From: Streptomyces sp. S.PB5
GTDB taxonomy: Bacteria > Actinomycetota > Actinomycetes > Streptomycetales > Streptomycetaceae
Assembly: GCF_030403745.1 (NCBI RefSeq)
Contig: NZ_JAQMWP010000012.1
Coordinates: 62,001 to 126,000 of the forward strand
DNA: 64,000 bases
Direction: 5' to 3'
Part shown: positions 40,973-50,029 of the stretch, in pieces
Numbering within the stretch: position 1 is the stretch's first letter
Layout of the letters: each line of letters opens with the position of its first letter
Translations under genes and position numbers: made by a program
The notes under the pieces: model-generated
Databases searched by the model: none
The model's input: the letters and a program-made list of their open reading frames with translations, nothing else
Told to the model about the DNA's origin: nothing

Positions 40973-42193
40973 TCATACCGCCCCGGCCGACCCCGCGGCC
41001 CCCTGCCGGGAACCGACCCCCACGCGCAGTCCGCGGATCACATAGCCACCTATCTCGTCCTGGAACGCGACACGGGGCGGAGCGAGCATGCGGATGCCCT
41101 CCAAGGCGAAGAGGCGACCGAGAAACACGTTGGCCTCCATCAACGCGATGTCGGCACCGGGGCAGCGGTGCGGGCCGTCCCCGAAGGACAGCGCGGCCGC
41201 ATAGCGGCCGGTCGCCGTCGGCCTGTCGGGCCGGACCGCTGTGGGGTGTTCGCCCACGGCCTCCACGTCGGTGTTCGCCTCGTCCACGAAGATCTCGACG
41301 AGCGCGTCGCCGGGCACGGTGACCGGCCCGTCGGCACCCGGCACCACCAGGGCGCCGGTGGTCCGCCGCTTGAGGCGGGCGACTGCGGGCTCCAGGCGCA
41401 GGAGTTCGTGCAACACCGCCAGGCGTTCGCTCTCGCTCCCGCTTGTACAGCGCTCGCGCAGTGCCGCGTCGGTGAACAGGTGCCATGCGGCCACGCTCAT
41501 GAACTCACGCGTGGTGACCATGCCGGCGGCGGCGTAGGTGAGGCACTCGCCGAGGATCTCGGTGCTGGAGCAACCCTCGGCGATCAGGTGGGAGATGAGG
41601 TTGTCCACGGGCCGCTCGCGGTGGGCCCGGATCGCTGGGCGCACGTCGGCGAGGTAGATCCGCAGCCAGTTGCTGTTCTGCCGGCACAGCCAGTAGATCC
41701 CGTGCCAGGAGGTCAGCCCGGGCTTGCCGAACTTCTCGGGGAAGAAGCGTTCGAGCCGACGCTGGATCCCACGTCTGCTGCGGGTCAGGCCGATCACCTC
41801 GCACGCCACGTCGATCGCGACGCCGAAGGTGAGGTCCTCCAGCCATGCCTCGCCCTCGCTCTGCAGGGCGTCCAGGTGTCGGCGCACGACGCGTTCGGCC
41901 AGCTCCCGGTAGTGCTCGTCCACCCGGCGGGGTGTGAAGTAGCGGGCGGTCTGCCTGCGGTGTTCGCGGTGTTCAGGCCCGTCGCGGTACAGCACGGGCC
42001 GCCGGATCCGGGCCGGCATCTTCTCCACGGTTTCGATTCCGAGGCCTGCCTGCACGGTGTCGGTGCTGCGCAGAACGGCACGGGCCGCTTGGTGGCCGCG
42101 TACCTGCCATGTGCCGTCGTCCCCGCGGTCGATCGGACAGACGGGTCCGGTGTGTTCCCTGCGGATCTTGCGTGCGTCGTCGGCTCGGTCCAT
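40973..42193 (-). CDS. Cytochrome P450
   Basis: 406 aa from ATG 42193. Helix-I region TYAAAGMVTTREFM, ExxR as HELLRLEP, and heme loop LSFGDGPHRCPGADIALMEA with the Cys ligand. Length is normal for bacterial P450s. No ferredoxin gene adjacent. Monocistronic by spacing (about 150 bases to the neighbour upstream). Confidence 0.93.
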   Translation of the reverse strand: MDRADDARKIRREHTGPVCPIDRGDDGTWQVRGHQAARAVLRSTDTVQAGLGIETVEKMPARIRRPVLYRDGPEHREHRRQTARYFTPRRVDEHYRELAERVVRRHLDALQSEGEAWLEDLTFGVAIDVACEVIGLTRSRRGIQRRLERFFPEKFGKPGLTSWHGIYWLCRQNSNWLRIYLADVRPAIRAHRERPVDNLISHLIAEGCSSTEILGECLTYAAAGMVTTREFMSVAAWHLFTDAALRERCTSGSESERLAVLHELLRLEPAVARLKRRTTGALVVPGADGPVTVPGDALVEIFVDEANTDVEAVGEHPTAVRPDRPTATGRYAAALSFGDGPHRCPGADIALMEANVFLGRLFALEGIRMLAPPRVAFQDEIGGYVIRGLRVGVGSRQGAAGSAGAV

Positions 42194-42343
42194 CGACTGC
42201 TGCCTCCGTCGTAGTGCGGACACCCTCGTGGGGAAGTGTCCGCTGCCAGGCACGTGCGGCCAGAATTCAGGAGGCGGGCCTTTGCCGCCAGTACCTCGTC
42301 CGCCGGTGAAGCGCTCCACGCGCACGTGCCCGTGCGGCCGGTG

Positions 42344-43564
42344 TCAAGGAGCAGTGGACCGCTGGGGTGAGCGGAGCACGAGCAGGGTGATCTCGCTGGG
42401 CGCGAAGATACGGAAGGGCGGGCCCCAGAAGCCGGTGCCGCGGCTGGTGTAGAGGAGGGTGCGGGGGCCGTGGCGGGTCAGGCCGGCGAGGGCGGGCTGG
42501 TCGAGGCGGACCAGATGGTGGAAGGGCCAGATCTGGCCGCCGTGGGTGTGGCCGGACAGCTGGAGGTCGATGCCCGCGGCGGCGGCCCGGTCGATGAACT
42601 TGGGCTGGTGGGCCAGGAGCAGGACGGGCAGCTCGGGGTCGGCGCCGTCCAGGGCTCCGTCGAGGTGGGCGCGGTGGCCGGCCAGACCGGAGGATTCGGC
42701 GGTGACGTCGTCCACGCCGGCCACCACGAGGGTGTCGCCGCCGCGTTCGAGGAGCAGATGCCGGTTGCGCAGCGGCTCCCAGCCCAGCTCGTCCATCAGA
42801 TCGACCCAGCCCTGGGCCTCGCTGTAGTACTCGTGGTTGCCGGTCACGTAGACCCGGGCCCGGCCGGCCTGCACGGTGCCGAGCGGGGCGGCCTGGGCGC
42901 GGCGGCGTTCGGCCGTGCCGTCCGCGATGTCGCCGGTGTGGCAGACGAGGTCGGCCTCCAGGGTGTTCACCACCTCGCAGACCCGTGCCGACCAGCGGGC
43001 GCGGTCGAGGGGCCCGTAGTGGGTGTCGGTGATGAGGGCGACCCGGGTGCCGTCCAGCCCGGCTCCCAACCGGGGGAGCTGCACGTCCAGTCGGCGCACG
43101 CGCGGGACGCGACGCGCCTCGGTGTGACCCCAGGCGAGCAGCGCGGCGGTCACCCCGAGAACGGTCCAGGCCACGATGCGGGCGCGGTCCTGTCCGTCCC
43201 CGACGCCGGCCACGGTCAGGGCCGCCCGCAGCAGCACGCCGAGCAGAACGGACCAGGTGAACAGGACCCAGCTGCCGCCCAGCAGGGTGTCACCGACGAT
43301 CGCGGCCCGGTCCTGCTGGCGTCGGCCGTGGCCGCGCGCCATCGCCAGCGGCATACCGACAAGACCGAGGACGAACAGCGCGGTGCCCGTCACAGTGACG
43401 GGCAGCGGCCAGTGCTGGCCGGAGTACAGCAGCACCCAGCAGGGCACGGCCCACAGCAGGACGGGCGCGATCAGGGGGAGATGGCGCATCAGACGGTGCA
43501 GCGGGCTGGGCCGGGCCGCTTGCGCCGCACCGTCCGCCGGCCGGGTGTCGCTGGTGTTGGTCAC
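42344..43564 (-). CDS. Membrane metallophosphoesterase (YkuE/YaeI-like)
   Basis: 406 aa from a GTG at 43564 with AGGAGGAG upstream. About four N-terminal helices, then a calcineurin-type domain with ALITDTHYGP, HTGDIADG, VTGNHEYY, LLLAHQPKF and SGHTHGGQIWP, a complete metal-ligand set. Related enzymes hydrolyse phosphoester headgroups of lipids at the membrane. Confidence 0.9.
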   Translation of the reverse strand: MTNTSDTRPADGAAQAARPSPLHRLMRHLPLIAPVLLWAVPCWVLLYSGQHWPLPVTVTGTALFVLGLVGMPLAMARGHGRRQQDRAAIVGDTLLGGSWVLFTWSVLLGVLLRAALTVAGVGDGQDRARIVAWTVLGVTAALLAWGHTEARRVPRVRRLDVQLPRLGAGLDGTRVALITDTHYGPLDRARWSARVCEVVNTLEADLVCHTGDIADGTAERRRAQAAPLGTVQAGRARVYVTGNHEYYSEAQGWVDLMDELGWEPLRNRHLLLERGGDTLVVAGVDDVTAESSGLAGHRAHLDGALDGADPELPVLLLAHQPKFIDRAAAAGIDLQLSGHTHGGQIWPFHHLVRLDQPALAGLTRHGPRTLLYTSRGTGFWGPPFRIFAPSEITLLVLRSPQRSTAP

Positions 43565-43675
43565 GGGGCTCCTCCTGCTGTTCGGTGCGATGAATGATGC
43601 CCGTTGGGGTGCCGGAGGGGCACGGCGAGGTCGTGGCACCGGCGATCCGGCGCACCGACCGGACATCGCGTCGGG

Positions 43676-44479
43676 TCAGCTCCGGGCCGCCGCTGTCGTC
43701 GGCAGTACGGCTTCCGGGGACTCGGGCAGGGTCTGGCCGCCGTCCACGGTGATGACCTGTCCCGTGACGAACGACGCCCGCTCCCCGGCGAGGAACTCGA
43801 CCGCGTCGGCGATCTCCTGGGGCCGGGCCAGGCGGCCCAGCGGGATCGTCCTCGTCATCTGTGCGAGGTACTCCTCGCCCATGCCGTCGAGACCCTCGGT
43901 CGCCACGTTCCCGGGGGCCACCGCGTTGACGGTGATCCCGTAGGGGGCGAGTTCCAGCGCCGCCGTGCGCATGAAACCGAGTTGGGCCGCCTTGCTCGCG
44001 CCGTAGTGACTCCATCCCGGGAAGCCGGTGGCCGGTCCGGTGATCGACGAGGTCAGCACGATCCGCCCCGCCGGGGACTCCCGCAGCAGCGGCAGACACG
44101 CCGCGACGGCGAGTATCTGGCTCTCCACGTTCACCGCGAACACCTCACGGACGTCGGAGTACGTCATCTGCGCCAGCGGCCTGTTGGGGAAGACACCCGC
44201 GTTCAGGCACAGCACGTCGAGTCCGCCGAGCAGCGAGGAGACGGCGGCGGCGAGCCGCTCGGCGGAGTCCGGCGCGGCGGAGTCGAGGGGGAGCGCCTCG
44301 ACGGTCTGCCCCTCCCGTGTCGCCTCGGTACGGAACTTCTCCAGGACGTCGTCCGGGATGTGACGCCCGGTCAGCAGGACGTCGTGTCCGGCGCGCACGA
44401 AGGTGGAGGTGATGGCGGCGCCGATCCCGCGGGTGCCACCGACGACGGCGACCTTCCGGGTCTGGGGCTGGGGACTCAT
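43676..44479 (-). CDS. Short-chain dehydrogenase/reductase
   Basis: 267 aa. Nucleotide motif GGTRGIGAAI, LCLNAGV, TSSITG, and catalytic YGASK; C-terminal GQVITVDGGQ typical of FabG-like SDRs. Its start is one base after the GntR stop, so it closes the kinase/aminotransferase operon and may oxidise or reduce the product of that pathway. Confidence 0.9.
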   Translation of the reverse strand: MSPQPQTRKVAVVGGTRGIGAAITSTFVRAGHDVLLTGRHIPDDVLEKFRTEATREGQTVEALPLDSAAPDSAERLAAAVSSLLGGLDVLCLNAGVFPNRPLAQMTYSDVREVFAVNVESQILAVAACLPLLRESPAGRIVLTSSITGPATGFPGWSHYGASKAAQLGFMRTAALELAPYGITVNAVAPGNVATEGLDGMGEEYLAQMTRTIPLGRLARPQEIADAVEFLAGERASFVTGQVITVDGGQTLPESPEAVLPTTAAARS

Positions 44480-44480
44480 G

Positions 44481-45284
44481 TCAGGGGCTGCCTTTCAAGG
44501 TCGAGGAGACGTGGAGTTCGGTGCGGTCGGCCCGGAAGAGGTCGTAGGAGAACTCCAGGGGCTCGCCGTACTGGTCGTGGGACGTGCGGGTGACCGCGAG
44601 CAGGGGCTGGCCGACCGATACGTCGAGGTGGTGCGTGTGGTGGCTCTCGGCGAGCCGGACGCGGATGCGCTCGGAGACCTCGCAGGCCGTGACGCCGTAG
44701 ACGTCGCGGAAGACCTGTGACAGGGAGCCGGTCAGGTCCTGCTCCAGGAGGCCGGGAAAGCGTGCCGCCGAGACGAACAGCCGCTCCCACGACAGCGGCA
44801 CCCCGTCCGCGAACCGCACCCGCTCGATCGCCACCGTCTGCGCCCCTGCCCGCAGACCGAGCCCGGCACAGACCTCCCGGTCGCCCCGCCGCAGCCCCGT
44901 GGACACGACCCTGGTCGCCTCGGCGAAGTCCTGGTGCCGCAGGAGCGCGGGGACGTTCACGTCGACGCCCGGCTGCCGCGCCACCACCCGGTCGCGGCCG
45001 CTCGCGAGCCGACTCCAGCTGTAGACGGGCCAGTTGGGGTTGGGGCGCAGCGCGAAGGTCCCGCCGCCCTTCCCGCGCCGCCTGCGCACCTCGCCCTCCG
45101 CCTCCAGCCAGGCCAGCGCCCGCCGAACGGACTCCCGGCTGGCGCCGAAGACCTCCGACAGGGTCCGTTCGGGAGGCAGCCGGCCGCCCATGCGCACCTC
45201 GCCGCGCCCGATCATCGTCAGCACCCCCTCCGCGACCCGCCCGGCGGCCGGCCCGAGCGGGTCATGGGCCCGTTCAGTGCTCAT
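44481..45284 (-). CDS. GntR-family regulator with UTRA domain
   Basis: 267 aa. Winged helix: LPPERTLSEVFGASRESVRRALAWLEAEGEVRRR. UTRA part: VAIERVRFADGVPLSWERLFVS and LAVTRTSHDQYGEPLEFSYDLFRADR. Sits inside the operon it presumably controls, overlapping the kinase stop by 11 bases. Confidence 0.9.
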   Translation of the reverse strand: MSTERAHDPLGPAAGRVAEGVLTMIGRGEVRMGGRLPPERTLSEVFGASRESVRRALAWLEAEGEVRRRRGKGGGTFALRPNPNWPVYSWSRLASGRDRVVARQPGVDVNVPALLRHQDFAEATRVVSTGLRRGDREVCAGLGLRAGAQTVAIERVRFADGVPLSWERLFVSAARFPGLLEQDLTGSLSQVFRDVYGVTACEVSERIRVRLAESHHTHHLDVSVGQPLLAVTRTSHDQYGEPLEFSYDLFRADRTELHVSSTLKGSP

Positions 45285-46287
45285 GGCGTACGTCGGTGAG
45301 GTAGTCGTCGGCCAGGTAGCGGTGGGCGACCTCCACGGACTGCACTGCGAACGTCGGCCGGAGCGAGGCGGCGAAGGGCGCCTCCTGGCGCGCGTGGACC
45401 CAGGCGACCAGTGCCAGCCGGCGCAGCATCACCAGGGCGGGTATGGCCCGTACGTCCTCCTCCCGCAGCGGCCGGACCGACCGGTAGCCGCGCAGCCACG
45501 CGGCCACCCAGTCCGCCACCCGCGGTTCGTGCTCGACGAACGAGAGGGAGCACGCCAGGTCGTACAGGAACCAGCCGGTGCCGCAGTCGTCGAAGTCGAT
45601 GAGGCGTACGGCGTCCGGTGCGACGAGGAGGTTCGCGGCGCGCAGGTCGCCGTGGATGAGCCCGAAGACGGTCTCGCTCCTGCCGTACGCGTCGAGTTCG
45701 CGGGTCAGCTTCTCCTCGGCCCGCGCGAGTACCTCGGCGCCACCAGGGGGCACATCGGGGCTGTCGCGCCAGTGTCCCCACAGCGAGGCCGCGCCGATCA
45801 CGTCGTCGAGGTCCACGCCGGGCCGGGTGAAGGTGTCGGGCCGTCGCCACTCCATCGCGTGCTGGTGCAGGGCGGCGGTCTGCCGGCCGACGATCGTCAT
45901 CACGTAGGCGAAGTCCGTGCTGTCGGGTTCGGCGCCGGGCACGAACTCGAAGAGCGCCGCATGCTGGACTGCGCCGTCCGCGCCGGGGAAGCTCGCCGCC
46001 GGCTCGCCCGACGGGGTCGGTATCACCGCGGGTGTGGCGACCGTTCCGTCGGCGCGCAGCCGCTCGGTCCACATCAGTTCGCTGCGGATCTGCGGGAGGG
46101 TTCGGAAGTCCGGCCGGTGCAGGCGCAGGACGAGGGGTTCCGGGGTGTCGGTGAAGGTGCACAGGTAGGTGGCGTTCTCGGACAGGCTCAGCAGCCGGGC
46201 GTCGGCCAGGGTGGCGGCCCGGCCGTACGCGCCGAGCGCGGCGGTGACCTGGCGGGCCCAGGGGAGGCCGGCGAGGGGGTCAGACAT
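45274..46287 (-). CDS. APH-family small-molecule kinase
   Basis: 337 aa from ATG 46287. Kinase-like LRLHRPDF, catalytic loop GLIHGDLRAANLL and metal motif IDFDDCG. Immediately follows and overlaps a class III aminotransferase; that combination (HYKK/AGPHD1 kinase with an AGXT2L-type phospho-lyase) is known for phosphorylated amino alcohols such as hydroxylysine, so the true substrate may be of that sort rather than an antibiotic. Confidence 0.85.
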   Translation of the reverse strand: MSDPLAGLPWARQVTAALGAYGRAATLADARLLSLSENATYLCTFTDTPEPLVLRLHRPDFRTLPQIRSELMWTERLRADGTVATPAVIPTPSGEPAASFPGADGAVQHAALFEFVPGAEPDSTDFAYVMTIVGRQTAALHQHAMEWRRPDTFTRPGVDLDDVIGAASLWGHWRDSPDVPPGGAEVLARAEEKLTRELDAYGRSETVFGLIHGDLRAANLLVAPDAVRLIDFDDCGTGWFLYDLACSLSFVEHEPRVADWVAAWLRGYRSVRPLREEDVRAIPALVMLRRLALVAWVHARQEAPFAASLRPTFAVQSVEVAHRYLADDYLTDVRHEH

Positions 46288-47542
46288 GGCTGGCCACCTT
46301 TCGTACGGCGTCCCGCAGCCGGACGAGGATCTCGGTCGTCTCCTGCTCGGTGAGCAGCAGGCCGGGCTTGAACTGGAGGACGGCCGGGTCGAGCGTGGAG
46401 AAGATCGCCCACACGCCCTGCCGGTAGAGCTCGACCATGACCGGCTTCGCTCCGAGGGCACCGAACTCCAAGCCGATGACCAGGCCCTTCTGCCGGATCC
46501 CGGTGAGCGTGCCGGGGACTTCGGCACGCAGGGCCGCGAGCCCCTCGGCGACCTGGTCGATGCGCCGGCGGACGTTGTCGCGGGTCTCGTCCCGCTGCGT
46601 GATCTCCAAAACCTTGGCGGCCACGGCACAGCCGAGTTCGGCGCCGCCGAAGGTCGCCATGTGGGCGAAGCCGTCGCGCTCCAGCCAGCCGCTCGCCGCC
46701 GGTCCGAGCAGGGCGGCGCTGACCGGGTAGAGGCCCCCGCCGAGGCCCTTGCCGCTCACCAGGACGTCCGGGGTGACACCCTCGCCGTACACCCCCCACA
46801 GCTCGCCGGTCCGGCCCAGGCCGGTCTGGACCTCGTCCGCGATGTAGAGGGTGCCGGTGGCCTCGCACGCCTGCTTGACGCCCGCCAGATAGCCGGGCTC
46901 GGGCATCGGGAAGCCGTACGTGGCCGGAACGGTCTCCATGATCACGGCGGCGGCGTCCTCGCCGGCGAGCGCCGCCCGCATCGCGTCGAGGTCGTTGAAC
47001 GGCACCTGCACGAACTCGTCGGGGCTGTCCGACCGGAACAGCTGCGAGAACCGCGAGTCCCCGGTGGCGACGGCGAGCCCGGTGTGCCCGTGGTACGCCT
47101 TGACGACCGACACGATCTTCCGCCGCCCGGTGGCGTACCGCGCGCTCTTCAGCGCCACGTCGACCGCCTCGCCACCGCTGGATCCGAAGACGACCTTGTC
47201 CGCGCCGGGCGTCGCCTCGACGAGCCGCCGGGCGAGCGCGGCGCGGCCCGGGGTGGGGAAGTGGTGGTTGCCGATGTCGACGTGCCGGACCGCGTCGGTG
47301 AGCGTGTCCACCAGCTCGGGGTTGCGGTGCCCGAGGTTGTAGGTGCCGCCGTTGAGATGGACGTCGATCACCTCGTGCCCGTCGACGTCGGTCAGCCGGT
47401 ACCCGGACCGGTCCCCGATGACGAGCGGTACGCCCTCGTCCTGCCAGAACGACGTCTTGTCCGGGTTCCAGTAGCGCCGGGCGTCGGCGAGCACCTCCGC
47501 CTTCGACGCGTACCCGTACATGGACAACTGCTCGACGCCCAA
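46280..47542 (-). CDS. Class III aminotransferase / phospho-lyase-like PLP enzyme
   Basis: 420 aa from a TTG at 47542 with GAGGAGG seven bases upstream (an ATG at 47521 and one at 47608 are alternatives). PLP-fold features: NGGTYNLGHRNPELV, GSSGGEAVDVALKSAR, AYHGHTG, YIADEVQTGLGRTGELW and SGKGLGGGLYP with the likely Schiff-base Lys. First gene of the operon; partner kinase follows. Confidence 0.88.
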   Translation of the reverse strand: MGVEQLSMYGYASKAEVLADARRYWNPDKTSFWQDEGVPLVIGDRSGYRLTDVDGHEVIDVHLNGGTYNLGHRNPELVDTLTDAVRHVDIGNHHFPTPGRAALARRLVEATPGADKVVFGSSGGEAVDVALKSARYATGRRKIVSVVKAYHGHTGLAVATGDSRFSQLFRSDSPDEFVQVPFNDLDAMRAALAGEDAAAVIMETVPATYGFPMPEPGYLAGVKQACEATGTLYIADEVQTGLGRTGELWGVYGEGVTPDVLVSGKGLGGGLYPVSAALLGPAASGWLERDGFAHMATFGGAELGCAVAAKVLEITQRDETRDNVRRRIDQVAEGLAALRAEVPGTLTGIRQKGLVIGLEFGALGAKPVMVELYRQGVWAIFSTLDPAVLQFKPGLLLTEQETTEILVRLRDAVRKVASHV

Positions 47543-47742
47543 CGCCCGACCTCCTCGCTGCTGCCGCGAGGAGTCCCCCCCCGGCGGCGGTTCCGTGAAC
47601 GCCTTCACGGTCCGCCAGGGTGTTTGCGTCTCTGTGTGGTCGCTGGTGCGGGCGCGTAACGCTTGAGGTCCGGTTGTGGTCCGGTGGCTTTCACCTCGCG
47701 CGGGGAAAGAGGTCTCGCCGAACCCGGCCCTGCCCCTGCGGG

Positions 47743-48879
47743 TCAGGCCACGACGAGCTCCTTCTCGCGCTCCGGCGACTCGGCCTTGGGCGTCTTGTCC
47801 GGCGTGTTCGGCTTGTTCGGCAGCGACAGCCGGAAGACCTTGTGCCAGGCGGAGAACACCTGCTTGGGCAGCGGCCCGGTGACGTACTCCAGCTCGTACT
47901 TCTCGAACAGCGCGCGCACCTTCACCGCGACCTCGGCGTACCGGTTGCTCGGCAGGTCAGGGAAGAGGTGGTGCTCGATCTGGTGGGAGAGGTTGCCGGT
48001 CATGAAGTGCATGGCCTTGCTGCCGCTGATGTTGGCCGAGCCCATCATCTGGCGCAGGTACCACTGGCCGCGCGTCTCGCCCTTGATCGACCGGCGCTCG
48101 AAGACCTGTACGCCCTCGGGGAAGTGCCCGCACATGATCACCGAGTGGGACCAGAGGTTGCGGACCACGTTGGCGGTGAACGTGGCGGCGAGCGTGGGCA
48201 GGAAGGACGGGCCCGACAGCAGCGGGTGGATCACGTAGTCCTTGAGCACCTGCTTGCGGATCTTGCGGCCCACGGCCCTGGCCCGCGCACGGAAGTCCGG
48301 GTCCTTGCGGCGGCGCTTGCGGAGGTTCTTGCCGAGCTCCAGGTCGTAGGCGGCGATGCCGTACTCGAAGAAGCAGGCGTTGATGAAGTTCCACAGCGGC
48401 TGGCCGAGGTGGAAGGGGTACCACTTCTGGTCCTCGTCGACGCGCATGATGCCGTAGCCGAGGTCGTTGTCCTTGCCGATCACGTTGGTGTACGTGTGGT
48501 GCAGCTCGTTGTGGGAGTGCTTCCACTGGTCGGCCGGCGAGACGTGGTCCCACTCCCAGGTGGTGGAGTGGATCTTCGGGTCCCGCATCCAGTCCCACTG
48601 GCCGTGCAGGATGTTGTGGCCGATCTCCATGTTGTCCATGATCTTCGCCACGGACAGACCGGCGGTGCCGATCAGCCACGCGGGCGGGAAGATCGAGAAC
48701 AGCAGCACGCCGCGGCTGGCCAGCTCGAGCTTGCGCTGCGCCGAGATGACCTTGCGGATGTAGGCGGCGTCTTTCTCGCCGCGGCTGGCGATCACCTCGT
48801 CGCGGATCGCGTCCAGCTCGCGGCCGAGCTCCTCGATCTGCTCTGCGGTCAGGTGGGCGGTGGGGTCGATGGCGGTCAA
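47743..48879 (-). CDS. Membrane fatty-acid (acyl-lipid) desaturase
   Basis: 378 aa from a TTG at 48879 with AGGAG four bases upstream. Three histidine boxes: HNILHGQW, HSHNELHH and HQIEHHLFP, with membrane helices between. The lengthened C-terminus is charged. Seven bases after the reductase stop, so the reductase would feed it electrons. The HxxHH form of the third box fits acyl-lipid desaturases of actinomycetes. Confidence 0.93.
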   Translation of the reverse strand: MTAIDPTAHLTAEQIEELGRELDAIRDEVIASRGEKDAAYIRKVISAQRKLELASRGVLLFSIFPPAWLIGTAGLSVAKIMDNMEIGHNILHGQWDWMRDPKIHSTTWEWDHVSPADQWKHSHNELHHTYTNVIGKDNDLGYGIMRVDEDQKWYPFHLGQPLWNFINACFFEYGIAAYDLELGKNLRKRRRKDPDFRARARAVGRKIRKQVLKDYVIHPLLSGPSFLPTLAATFTANVVRNLWSHSVIMCGHFPEGVQVFERRSIKGETRGQWYLRQMMGSANISGSKAMHFMTGNLSHQIEHHLFPDLPSNRYAEVAVKVRALFEKYELEYVTGPLPKQVFSAWHKVFRLSLPNKPNTPDKTPKAESPEREKELVVA

Positions 48880-48886
48880 GGTGCTC

Positions 48887-49942
48887 CTACCGTTCGATGT
48901 CGCAGGGGCCCGCGGCGGCGGACACACAGGTCTGGATGAGGACGCCCGGCTCGGCCTCGGTGATCTCGCCGGTGCGCAGGTCGCGGACGGCGCCGGCCTT
49001 GAGCGGGCTGACACAGCCGAAGCAGATGCCCATACGGCACCCGGAGGGCATGAGCACGCCGGCCTCCTCGCCGACGTCCAGCAGCGGTGTGGCGCCGTCC
49101 GCGTCGACGGTCTTGCCGGTGGCGCTGAACGTGACCTCGCCGCCGTCGCCGGCGACGACGATGCTCGGGCGGAAGCGTTCGGTGTGCAGGCGCTCCGGGA
49201 CGCCGTGGTCGCTCCAGTGCTTCTCGGCGGCGTCGAGCAGGCCCGCGGGCCCGCAGGCCCAGGTCTCGCGCTCGGCCCAGTCGGGCACGAGTTCGTCGAG
49301 ACGGGCGATGTCGAGCACGCCGTCCGTGTCGGTGTGCACCTCGGTGAGTCGCAGCTTCTCGTCCGCGGCCAGAGCGTGCAGTTCGCGGCGGAAGATCACG
49401 TCGTGCGGCTGTGGTGCGCAGTGGACCATGACGACGTCGTCGAACTCGGTGTCGCGCAGCATGCCCATCACCGGCGTGATGCCGCTGCCGGCCGTCAGAT
49501 AGAGCACCTTGGCGGGCTTGGCCCGCGGCAGCACGAAGTCACCGGTGGCCTGGTCGAGCTGGATCAGCGTGCCCGGTTCCGCCTTGCGGACCAGATGGTT
49601 GCTGACCTTGCCGTCCGGGATCGCCTTCACGGTGATCGTGACGCGGCCGTCCGGACGGTCTGTGGGCGAGGTGATGGAGTAGGCGCGCCACAGGCGCACC
49701 CCGTCGACGTCGATCCCGATCCGTACGTACTGGCCGGCCGTGTGGCCCCGCCAGCCCCGTCCCGGTCTGATCACGATGGTCGCGGCGTCACTCGTCTCGG
49801 GGTGCACGGCCTCGATGCGCCCGCGCAGGTCGGCGCCGGCACGCAGCGGGCTGACCAGGTCGAGATAGTCCGACGGCAGCAGCGGCGTCGTGACCATCTC
49901 CAGTAGTTTCCACGCCCTGCTGCGGAGGGCTGTACTCGTCAT
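48887..49942 (-). CDS. Ferredoxin reductase with C-terminal 2Fe-2S domain
   Basis: 351 aa. FAD-binding GQYVRIGIDVDGVRLWRAYSIT, NAD-binding LTAGSGITPVMGMLRD and WACGPAGLLDAAE, and a plant-type iron-sulfur loop SGCRMGICFGC followed by a distal Cys. Electron donor to the desaturase encoded just downstream; the same pairing is known for mycobacterial DesA3 with Rv3230c. Confidence 0.93.
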   Translation of the reverse strand: MTSTALRSRAWKLLEMVTTPLLPSDYLDLVSPLRAGADLRGRIEAVHPETSDAATIVIRPGRGWRGHTAGQYVRIGIDVDGVRLWRAYSITSPTDRPDGRVTITVKAIPDGKVSNHLVRKAEPGTLIQLDQATGDFVLPRAKPAKVLYLTAGSGITPVMGMLRDTEFDDVVMVHCAPQPHDVIFRRELHALAADEKLRLTEVHTDTDGVLDIARLDELVPDWAERETWACGPAGLLDAAEKHWSDHGVPERLHTERFRPSIVVAGDGGEVTFSATGKTVDADGATPLLDVGEEAGVLMPSGCRMGICFGCVSPLKAGAVRDLRTGEITEAEPGVLIQTCVSAAAGPCDIER

Positions 49943-50029
49943 GGTTCCAGCTTGCTGTGCTTCACGGGGTAAAGTCCTGACCGCAACATGTGAATCTGGT
50001 TGGCCAAATTGTTCGCAGGGAACAAAAAC

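Noticed and set aside
45274..46287. Aminoglycoside resistance gene
   Set aside because: The APH fold is present, but the operon with a class III PLP enzyme, GntR and SDR points to catabolism.
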